From NCBI GenBank assembly GCA_902488725.1, contig CABTXO010000133.1, forward strand, positions 1-5,651: 5,651 nt of DNA, given 5' to 3'. Origin of the DNA: an uncultured Bacteroidales bacterium. Lineage in GTDB: Bacteria > Bacteroidota > Bacteroidia > Bacteroidales > UBA932. The translations under genes and the position numbers were made by a program. Under the pieces are notes generated by a model that ran no database searches, had not been told where the DNA came from, and saw only the letters and a list, made by a program, of their open reading frames with translations. Below are positions 1-5,323 of this stretch, in pieces (within the stretch, counting starts at the first letter, position 1; each line of letters starts with the position of its first letter).

Positions 1-1
1 C

Positions 2-1381
2 ATGAGGGCCATACCGAGCCGGCGAAGGAGCGGGGCCCGGTGCGCGGGGTTGTCCGCCCCCGGGCCCTTCCGCCGGGGGCCCCAAACCGACAAAAAGCCA
101 ATCCGCGACTACGATGCCTACATCAACCAGACGCTGGACTTCAAGATCGTGAAGATCAACCAGGAGTTCCGCAACGTGGTCGTCTCCCACAAGGCTCTTC
201 TCGAGGCCGAGCAGGAGAAGCGCAGAGAGGAACTCATCAGCAAGCTCGAAAAGGGCCAGATCCTCGAAGGAACGGTCAAGAACATCACGAACTACGGTGT
301 GTTCGTCGACCTGGGCGGTGTGGACGGTCTGATCCACATCACCGACCTTTCCTGGGGACGGATCGACAATCCGGAAGAAGTCGTCACCCTGGACCAGAAG
401 ATCAAGGTCGTGGTCAAGGAGTTCGACGCACAGCAGAAGCGCATCGCGCTGGGCTACAAGCAGCTCACCCCGCACCCTTGGGACAACCTGGATCCGGACC
501 TCAAGGTCGGAGACACGATCAAGGGCAAGGTGGTCCTGATCGCCGACTACGGCGCTTTCGTGGAGATCCAGCCGGGTGTCGAGGGGCTCATCCATGTTTC
601 CGAGATGTCCTGGTCTCCCAGACTGCACAGCGCGCAGGAATTCGTCAACGTGGGTGACGAGGTCGAAGCACAGATCCTGTCCATCGACCGCGAGAACCGC
701 AAGATGTCCCTGGGTCTGAAGCAGCTCACCGCGAATCCTTGGGAGAGCATCCGCGACAAGTATCCCGTCGGCTCTCAGCACAAGGCGATCGTGCGCAACA
801 TCACCAACTTCGGCGTGTTCGCCGAGCTGGAGGACGGCGTCGAGGGCCTGATCCACATCAGCGACCTGTCCTGGAACAAGATCAAGCATCCTTCCGAGAT
901 GGTGGCCACGGGCGACCAGATCGACGTGCAGATCCTGGACTTCGACGAGGCGAACCACAAGCTGAGCCTGGGCCACAAGCAGCTCATGCCGAATCCTTGG
1001 GATGAAATGGAAGAGAAGTACCCGGTCGGTTCCACGATCGAGGGCACCATCAAGTCTCTGACCGACAAGGGCGCCAACATCGCGCTCCAGGGTGAGGACG
1101 AAGGCTTTGCGTTCAGCCGCGACCTCATCAAGGAAGACGGGAAGCAGGCGATTGCCGGCGAAGTCCTGCCGTTCAAGGTGATCGAGCTCCGCAGAAGCAC
1201 CCGCAGAATCCTCCTGTCGCACCTGAGAACCTACTCGGAGGCGAAGAAGGAGCGGATCGCGCTCGAAGCGGACACCACCAAGCGTGCCGTCAAGAAGATC
1301 AACTCCAACCTGGAGAAGACCACCCTCGGCGACATCAGCGAACTCGCAGCCCTCAAGGACAAACTCGAGAAAGGTGAATAA
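2..1381 (+). CDS. rpsA: 30S ribosomal protein S1, 5'-truncated by window edge
   Basis: S1 binds single-stranded mRNA on the small ribosomal subunit and helps load it for initiation. The readable part begins with the end of one S1 (OB-fold) repeat at residues 32-66. Four repeats follow at about 83-155, 168-242, 255-328 and 341-407. The first three carry the typical pattern of YGVFVDL or similar, G(V/D)xGLIH(I/V)S/T, and SLGxKQL at the end; the fourth is more divergent. The tail TTLGDISELAALKDKLEKGE resembles Bacteroidota S1 proteins. Those are about 600 residues from memory, so roughly the first quarter is missing. The ATG at position 2 is not a credible start: residues 1-31 do not resemble S1 except for scattered matches, and true homology starts at KPIRDYD (base 95). 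The gene must continue upstream. The stop is TAA. rnz starts three bases later, so the two are probably co-transcribed. Confidence 0.96.
   Translation: MRAIPSRRRSGARCAGLSAPGPFRRGPQTDKKPIRDYDAYINQTLDFKIVKINQEFRNVVVSHKALLEAEQEKRREELISKLEKGQILEGTVKNITNYGVFVDLGGVDGLIHITDLSWGRIDNPEEVVTLDQKIKVVVKEFDAQQKRIALGYKQLTPHPWDNLDPDLKVGDTIKGKVVLIADYGAFVEIQPGVEGLIHVSEMSWSPRLHSAQEFVNVGDEVEAQILSIDRENRKMSLGLKQLTANPWESIRDKYPVGSQHKAIVRNITNFGVFAELEDGVEGLIHISDLSWNKIKHPSEMVATGDQIDVQILDFDEANHKLSLGHKQLMPNPWDEMEEKYPVGSTIEGTIKSLTDKGANIALQGEDEGFAFSRDLIKEDGKQAIAGEVLPFKVIELRRSTRRILLSHLRTYSEAKKERIALEADTTKRAVKKINSNLEKTTLGDISELAALKDKLEKGE
1373..1377 (+). promoter_or_regulatory. Shine-Dalgarno-like site for rnz inside the end of rpsA
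   Basis: GGTGA, within AAGGTGA, lies seven bases before the rnz ATG and matches part of the anti-Shine-Dalgarno complement. It overlaps the last sense codons of rpsA, so ribosomes finishing rpsA would terminate on top of the rnz initiation region. This suggests translational coupling. It is the clearest Shine-Dalgarno-like site in the window and supports the start at 1385. Confidence 0.45.
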
Positions 1382-1384
1382 TCG

Positions 1385-2326
1385 ATGGATTTCATTTTGA
1401 CGGTGCTGGGCTCGGCTTCGGCCATGCCCGTGACCGGTAGATATCAGAGCGCTCAGGTACTTCGTGTGCATGGGCGCTCTTTTTTGATCGACTGCGGGGA
1501 AGGCGTCCAGCGGCGCCTCCTGCGCTTCCATGTCCCGATGATGGGGATCGAGTCGGTCTTCCTTTCGCATATTCACGGGGACCATGTCTTCGGCCTGCCC
1601 TCCCTCCTTTCCACCCTGGGGATGATGGGCCGCACCAAGCCGCTGAACCTCTACGCTCCGGCGAATTTCGGTCCGCTCCTGAAGTTCTTCCTGTCCTATT
1701 ACGGCGAGGGGATCGGCTACGAGATCCGGCATATTCCCTTGACCATGAAGGAGCCGGCGGTCGTGTATTCCGCCCGGTCGATGGAAATTCTGGCCTTCCC
1801 GTTGAACCACAAGATCGAGACTTTCGGCTTCCTGTTCCGGGAAAAGATGCCGCAGATGAATGTCCGGAAGGAGAAGATCGGGGAATATGCCTTGACGCTG
1901 ACGGAGATCGGCTGCATCAAGCGGGGAGAGGACGTGGTGCGTGCGCGTCCGGACGGCGGGAACACCGTCATCCCCTTTGCGGAGGTTGGGTACCAGCCGT
2001 ATATTCCCCGGTCCTATGCCTATTGCAGCGACACGGCGCCCTTCCCGGAACTGCCGGACTGGGTGCGCGGAGTCGACCTGCTCTACCACGAAACGACCTA
2101 CCTCGCCGAGATGGCCGACCAGGCGGTGCGGCGCCACCATTCCACGACCTTGGATGCCGCCCGCTGCGCCCGGGATGCCGGTGCCCGCCGGCTGGTCATC
2201 GGCCACTATTCCTCCCGCAACCTGGAGACCGCCCGGTACGAGGCGGAGTGCAGAACCTTCTTCCCGGAAACCTTCGCCGCGGACGACGGGTCCGTCTTCG
2301 AGGTTCCGCTGATCCGGCCTGAATAA
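1385..2326 (+). CDS. rnz: Ribonuclease Z (tRNA 3' endonuclease)
   Basis: RNase Z is a zinc-dependent metallo-beta-lactamase-fold endonuclease that removes 3' trailers from tRNA precursors in the cytoplasm. The 313-residue length fits the short bacterial form. The start is supported by the opening ILTVLGSASAMP, the family's first beta strand and loop. The remaining zinc and catalytic motifs are in order: LIDCGEG (34-40), SHIHGDH (61-67, metal ligands H62, H64, D66, H67), LNHKIETFGF (140-149, H142), YCSDTAP (213-219, D216), LLYHETTY (232-239), HHSTTLDAA (251-259) and VIGHYSSR (271-278, H274). All expected metal-binding residues appear present, so the enzyme should be active. It starts three bases after rpsA, linking tRNA maturation to a ribosomal gene in one transcript. 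Confidence 0.96.
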   Translation: MDFILTVLGSASAMPVTGRYQSAQVLRVHGRSFLIDCGEGVQRRLLRFHVPMMGIESVFLSHIHGDHVFGLPSLLSTLGMMGRTKPLNLYAPANFGPLLKFFLSYYGEGIGYEIRHIPLTMKEPAVVYSARSMEILAFPLNHKIETFGFLFREKMPQMNVRKEKIGEYALTLTEIGCIKRGEDVVRARPDGGNTVIPFAEVGYQPYIPRSYAYCSDTAPFPELPDWVRGVDLLYHETTYLAEMADQAVRRHHSTTLDAARCARDAGARRLVIGHYSSRNLETARYEAECRTFFPETFAADDGSVFEVPLIRPE

Positions 2327-2342
2327 GCCCGGCTGGGGTTTT
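2314..2342 (+). terminator. Possible weak terminator at the end of rnz
   Basis: CCGGCC (2314-2319) can pair with GGCTGG (2331-2336) in a six-base-pair stem with one G-U pair and an 11-base loop. GG and a short TTTT run follow. The stem overlaps the rnz stop codon and lies just before the next promoter-like box. The T-run is short and the loop large, so this is only a candidate. Confidence 0.27.
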
Positions 2343-2354
2343 CGAAAATTGTTG

Positions 2355-2362
2355 TATCTTCG
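2355..2362 (+). promoter_or_regulatory. Bacteroidota-type -7 box for the glucosaminidase-mltG unit
   Basis: TATCTTCG matches the Bacteroidota -7 consensus TAnnTTTG at all but one fixed position, and its context TTGTATCTTCGCA closely resembles common Bacteroidales promoters. A convincing -33 TTTG at 19-21 bases upstream is not visible. Transcription would begin near 2366-2369, leaving a leader of about 20-25 bases before the ATG at 2390, or about 10 bases before the GTG at 2378. Confidence 0.5.
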
Positions 2363-2389
2363 CACCCGTATTCAGCAGTGCGTCATTTC

Positions 2390-3511
2390 ATGGGTAAACG
2401 AATCTTTCTCCTTCCGTTCCTGTCGCTGGCCTGCGCCTGGGGCGCGGCCGGGCAGAGCGAAGCCGTGATCCGGAGCTATGTCGAAAAGTGGGCCCCCACC
2501 GCCGTCCGGGAAATGTACCGTTCAGGGGTGCCCGCCAGCATCACCCTGGCCCAGGGCATCCTGGAATCCGGGGCGGGCCTTTCGTCCATGGCAAAGGACG
2601 GGAACAACCATTTCGGCATCAAGTGCCACAAGGACTGGACAGGCAAGCAGATGTTCTACGACGACGATGCCAGGGGGGAATGTTTCCGGAAGTACGATTC
2701 GGCGGAAGACTCCTTCCGGGACCATTCCGACTTCCTGCGCTACCGCGACCGCTACAAGTTCCTCTTCGAGTACGAGACCACGGACTACAAGGCTTGGGCG
2801 CAAGGCCTGAAGAAGGCCGGGTACGCCACGGATCCGGGTTACGCCACGAAACTCATCAAGTACATCGAGACCTATGGACTGCATGAATACGACAAGATGA
2901 AACCGAAGGCGGCCAAGCCGGCGGGAACTGCGCCGGAACCCTCCGTCTCCGAAACGGCTTCCGAGGCTGTGAAGCCGGTCTCCGCCCGTGCCGTCCGGAA
3001 GGCCGCCCGCAAAGCCCGCAAGGCTGCCCGGACGCACCGGAAGACGGTTCTGGAGCCCGAAGTCCCGACCGAGATCCCGGCGTCCCCGCTCTCGATCGAA
3101 GAACCGAAGCCGGTGGACAGAAGCCAGTACGAACAGTTCCGCTTCTCGTTGACGCGGCAGATGATGTCCCGGAACGGGGTCCCCTTCATCACGGCCGTGG
3201 AAGGGGAGACCTATTCCTCCATCGCGCAGTCCTACGACCTCTTCCTGAAGGAACTGCTGCGCTACAACGACCTGACGGCCGCCGAGCGGCTGCTGCCGGG
3301 GACGATCGTCTACCTGCAGCCCAAGAAGAACCAAAGCCCGAAGGGTCTGGACAAATACATCGTCGGGGAAGATCCCGAAACCCTGCGCGACATCTGTCAG
3401 CGCTTCGGGGTGAAACTCCAGTCTGTGTGCAGGATGAACGGCTTCGCACCGGATCATGTGCCCTCTGAAGGGGAGACCATCTTCCTGCGCGGCAGCAGGA
3501 ACAAGCGATAG
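2390..3511 (+). CDS. Secreted GH73-type N-acetylglucosaminidase with C-terminal LysM-like modules
   Basis: Predicted peptidoglycan hydrolase of the glucosaminidase (GH73, FlgJ/autolysin-like) family, exported by a signal peptide. From the ATG it is 373 residues. Residues 1-22 form the signal peptide: basic MGKR, a hydrophobic core, then a small-residue AWGAAGQ end. The catalytic domain covers about 25-166. LAQGILESGAG holds the presumed catalytic Glu (E59), followed by NNHFGIKC, YDSAEDSFRDHSDFL and the KKAGYATDPGYATKLI segment typical of the family. A 70-80 residue Ala/Pro/Lys/Arg-rich linker includes a very basic stretch at 203-218. Two LysM-like modules follow at about 265-315 and 321-368; these normally bind the GlcNAc backbone. 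An in-frame GTG at 2378 would add four residues (MRHF); I prefer the ATG because it gives a cleaner signal peptide and a more usual leader. mltG starts 21 bases downstream, probably in the same operon. Confidence 0.9.
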   Translation: MGKRIFLLPFLSLACAWGAAGQSEAVIRSYVEKWAPTAVREMYRSGVPASITLAQGILESGAGLSSMAKDGNNHFGIKCHKDWTGKQMFYDDDARGECFRKYDSAEDSFRDHSDFLRYRDRYKFLFEYETTDYKAWAQGLKKAGYATDPGYATKLIKYIETYGLHEYDKMKPKAAKPAGTAPEPSVSETASEAVKPVSARAVRKAARKARKAARTHRKTVLEPEVPTEIPASPLSIEEPKPVDRSQYEQFRFSLTRQMMSRNGVPFITAVEGETYSSIAQSYDLFLKELLRYNDLTAAERLLPGTIVYLQPKKNQSPKGLDKYIVGEDPETLRDICQRFGVKLQSVCRMNGFAPDHVPSEGETIFLRGSRNKR

Positions 3512-3532
3512 GAACGCATAAAGCCGGATGTC

Positions 3533-4594
3533 ATGAAAAAGAAGCTGTTGCTCAGCGGAGCCATTCCGGGAATCGCGGTCCTCTGCGTAGCCTTGTTCCT
3601 GTCGGGAATAAAATATTCAGACAACAAACTGCCGAATTTCCGCAGGGAGACGGAGCTGTTCGTCTTTCCCGAAATGACGCCCGCGGAGGTGCTGGCCGCG
3701 ATACCGGACTCGCTCGTGCGCCGTCCCGCCAGTTTGCGGCGGGTGTTCCGGAAGGCCTTCGGCAACGACCTGGACGACGGTTCCGTGATCCGTCCCGGGC
3801 ACTATGTCATCGATCCTGCCCGTCCGAGCGTCTATGTGCCCCGGATGCTGCGGGCCGGCTGGCAGACACCGGTGAAGCTGGTGCTGTCGGGCTCTCTGCG
3901 TCAGAAAGGGGAGATTGCGCGGAAGATCGGCCGCCAGCTACTGCTGGATTCCGCCACGGTCTTCCATGTCCTGAACGACAGCGCAGCCCTGGCTCCCTTC
4001 GGCTTCACGCCGCGGGATGTGTTCTCCCTGTTCAACCCGGACACTTACGAACTCTATTGGACGGCATCGGTAGAGGAGGTGCTGCAGAAGCAGAAAGCCG
4101 CTTGGGATGCCTTCTGGACCCCTGAAAACTTGGAAAAGGCCCGGGCCCGGGGGCTGACGCCCAAAGAAGTTTCGATCCTGGCTTCGATCGTGAAAGGGGA
4201 GTCGAACTCCGCTCCGGAATACCCTGCCATCGCCGGGGTCTGCCTGAATCGGCTGCACTGGAGGATGAAACTCCAGGCCGATCCGACCGTGGCCTTCTGC
4301 TTCGACTACACCCTGAACCGGATCTATCGGAAGCATCTGGAAGTGGATTCGCCGTACAACACCTACCTGCATGAAGGCCTGCCTCCCGGGCCCATCTGTG
4401 TCCCGACCCGGGCCTGCCTGCAGGCCGTCCTCGATCCGGACCGGCACGGCTACCTCTTCTTCTGCGCCAGTCCCGCCCTCGACGGCACCCACAAGTTTGC
4501 GACCACCCTTGCCGAGCACAACCGCAACGCCCGCGAATTCCAACGCGCCCTCGACGCACGTTCCGCTTCTGGCAGTGTCGGCTCGGGAACATGA
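3533..4594 (+). CDS. mltG: Endolytic murein transglycosylase MltG (YceG-like)
   Basis: MltG is an inner-membrane lytic transglycosylase that cuts nascent glycan strands and is thought to end their synthesis. The 353-residue protein has an N-terminal membrane anchor (MKKK, then hydrophobic residues about 5-25) with the rest predicted periplasmic. The YceG-like region shows FNPDTYELYW (167-176), ILASIVKGES (215-224), GVCLNRL (235-241), LQADPTV (247-253), SPYNTYLHEGLPPGPI (273-288), YLFFCAS (307-313) and a final THKFATTLAEHN (319-330). The presumed catalytic Glu is E223. The usual motif reads VEKE(T/S) or similar, so the first acidic residue is replaced by Lys here. The last ~12 residues are low complexity (SASGSVGSGT) and probably a tail. 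The ATG has no obvious Shine-Dalgarno. It follows the glucosaminidase by 21 bases, pairing two glycan-cutting enzymes, and converges with the toxin gene. Confidence 0.94.
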   Translation: MKKKLLLSGAIPGIAVLCVALFLSGIKYSDNKLPNFRRETELFVFPEMTPAEVLAAIPDSLVRRPASLRRVFRKAFGNDLDDGSVIRPGHYVIDPARPSVYVPRMLRAGWQTPVKLVLSGSLRQKGEIARKIGRQLLLDSATVFHVLNDSAALAPFGFTPRDVFSLFNPDTYELYWTASVEEVLQKQKAAWDAFWTPENLEKARARGLTPKEVSILASIVKGESNSAPEYPAIAGVCLNRLHWRMKLQADPTVAFCFDYTLNRIYRKHLEVDSPYNTYLHEGLPPGPICVPTRACLQAVLDPDRHGYLFFCASPALDGTHKFATTLAEHNRNAREFQRALDARSASGSVGSGT

Positions 4595-4598
4595 TCTT

Positions 4599-4626
4599 GA
4601 GCAATCCGTGAGCCGGTGTATTGTTC
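4599..4626. terminator. Possible hairpin between convergent mltG and toxin genes
   Basis: GAGCAAT (4599-4605) can pair with ATTGTTC (4620-4626) through seven pairs including one G-U. Inside it, CCG (4606-4608) can pair with CGG (4614-4616). It sits in the 35-base gap between the two convergent stop codons, where a shared terminator would be expected. No strong T-run follows on either strand, so termination is uncertain. Confidence 0.28.
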
Positions 4627-4629
4627 GCT

Positions 4630-4932
4630 TTAGGAATCTTTCTCACGCAATCTACCGATCATTCCCTTCGAGTAGGCTTCTCCTCTGGAAATCAGATACT
4701 CGAAGAAGACGGTATCTCCTGTAATGTGAATATGTATTGAAAAGAACGCACGAAGATCCCCGATACGGATCCTGTAGATATTCATGAAGCTGACAAGTTT
4801 CCTGCAATTCGTGATTTGCTCCGGGGAGGGTGCGTCGATTACCTCCTGGATTGTCCTGCGTACGGAATCCAGCGTCTTTCCTGACAGCTTTCGCACACTT
4901 TTTACGAAGTCTTTCGAATATTCGACTTTCAT
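4630..4932 (-). CDS. RelE/ParE-superfamily toxin of a type II toxin-antitoxin pair
   Basis: This 100-residue protein has the usual size and layout of RelE/ParE toxins. Two N-terminal helices (about 5-34, with SKDFVKSVRKL and LDSVRRTIQEVI) precede a sheet with KLVSFMNIYRIRIGDLRAFF (45-64), the core strand signature of the family. A final strand, TVFFEYLISRGEAYSK (74-89), carries R83 and Y87 where the family has its conserved basic/aromatic end. Family members either cleave ribosome-bound mRNA (RelE) or inhibit gyrase (ParE); the sequence alone does not say which. The ATG overlaps the antitoxin stop as ATGA, implying translational coupling with antitoxin made first. Codons and base composition are more AT-rich than in the flanking genes, suggesting acquisition by transfer. 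The frame is intact. Confidence 0.87.
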   Translation of the reverse strand: MKVEYSKDFVKSVRKLSGKTLDSVRRTIQEVIDAPSPEQITNCRKLVSFMNIYRIRIGDLRAFFSIHIHITGDTVFFEYLISRGEAYSKGMIGRLREKDS

Positions 4933-5180
4933 TTTTTCTCAATCCCGAGCCACGACTCGAAATCCTGCTTCACTTCTTCTCCCGCCTGCTTTTTACCATC
5001 AGGACGATGGCCGGCCAGATAGCCATAGATGACTTCATCTTCCTGAAGTTCTGCTGCATCGTCCAGAAGGGTTTCGATGTAGCGCTTCAGATTGGTGCCT
5101 TTCATGGCTGCCATAACAGAAAGTGACTTGAATGTCTTTTCCGGGAGGTCGATGATCTTCCTTTTGCTTGCCCCAGCCAT
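4929..5180 (-). CDS. Antitoxin, ribbon-helix-helix-like, partner of the RelE/ParE toxin
   Basis: This 83-residue protein begins with a ribbon-helix-helix-like pattern: a basic strand KRKIIDLP (6-13), helix A about 14-27 (EKTFKSLSVMAAM), a G-T-N turn (28-30), and helix B about 30-42 (LKRYIETLLDD). RHH antitoxins dimerise through the strand and use it to contact operator DNA. The remaining charged tail (about 43-83, including FESWLGIEKK) is the likely toxin-wrapping segment that neutralises the partner. It is the first gene of the operon, behind a strong promoter match, and its TGA overlaps the toxin ATG. Autoregulation with the toxin as co-repressor is the usual arrangement and is inferred here. 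I recognise the architecture but not a named family. Confidence 0.82.
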   Translation of the reverse strand: MAGASKRKIIDLPEKTFKSLSVMAAMKGTNLKRYIETLLDDAAELQEDEVIYGYLAGHRPDGKKQAGEEVKQDFESWLGIEKK

Positions 5181-5196
5181 ATTCTTAAATTTTACA

Positions 5197-5227
5197 CAAA
5201 TATATAATATATATATTGAATATACAA
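5197..5227 (-). promoter_or_regulatory. Promoter of the toxin-antitoxin operon
   Basis: On the minus strand, TTG (5227-5225), a 20-base spacer and TATATTTG (5204-5197) match the Bacteroidota -33/-7 promoter, with every fixed -7 position (TAnnTTTG) kept. Transcription would start near 5193, leaving a leader of about 12 bases before the antitoxin ATG at 5180. That leader is A/T-rich without a Shine-Dalgarno, as is common in this phylum. Confidence 0.68.
5206..5217. promoter_or_regulatory. Palindrome in the toxin-antitoxin promoter spacer, candidate operator
   Basis: AATATATATATT is a perfect 12-base palindrome lying wholly between the -33 and -7 elements of the toxin-antitoxin promoter. RHH antitoxin dimers bind two-fold symmetric sites, and one here would block RNA polymerase. 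The caveat is that alternating A/T runs are palindromic by nature. Confidence 0.35.
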
Positions 5228-5252
5228 GAGCGGCTGCTGAAACAGGGATGGC

Positions 5253-5286
5253 TTTTTCCCGAAAATTGAAAAATATTCTATCTTTG
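5253..5286 (+). promoter_or_regulatory. Promoter of the RelA/SpoT-like gene
   Basis: TATCTTTG (5279-5286) is an exact match to the Bacteroidota -7 element TAnnTTTG. A T-run (5253-5257) ends 21 bases upstream, at the right distance for the -33 element, though it lacks the expected G. Transcription would begin near 5290, some 12 bases before the ATG at 5303 and 33 before the ATG at 5324. It faces away from the toxin-antitoxin promoter. Confidence 0.65.
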
Positions 5287-5323
5287 TGAGGGTGTCTGCC
5301 TCATGCAGGTCCCTCCGTTGAAC

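Noticed and set aside
40..657. A 205-codon plus-strand frame overlapping rpsA in another frame
   Set aside because: Its product is Arg/Gly/Pro/Gln-rich without domain features, while the rpsA frame shows S1 repeats throughout.
2408..2450. Possible lipoprotein signal (LSLAC) in the glucosaminidase signal peptide
   Set aside because: The residues before Cys (S-L-A) do not fit the lipobox, where -3 is normally Leu/Val/Ile and -2 small; a standard signal peptidase I site at AWGAAGQ fits better.
2522..3457. A 311-codon minus-strand open frame opposite the glucosaminidase gene
   Set aside because: It lies wholly antisense to a gene with clear domain motifs, is rich in Arg/Gly/Val/Leu as expected of an antisense frame in GC-rich DNA, and shows no recognisable domain.
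3938..4646. Two long overlapping minus-strand open frames opposite mltG
   Set aside because: Both are antisense shadows of mltG, with Arg/Gly-rich composition and no motifs.
4371..4724. Plus-strand frame extending past mltG into the toxin gene
   Set aside because: It has no recognisable domain and overlaps two well-supported genes; it is an out-of-frame reading of the mltG end plus antisense of the toxin.
5198..5224. AT-rich alternating tract as a repeat array or attachment site
   Set aside because: It is short, simple-sequence, and fully explained by the promoter and its spacer; no matching copy flanks the other end of the toxin-antitoxin operon near 4600-4630.
4784..5289. Three plus-strand open frames of 65-98 codons across the toxin-antitoxin region
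   Set aside because: They are antisense to the antitoxin and toxin, which have family-like folds, coupled starts and a promoter; the plus-strand frames have none of these.
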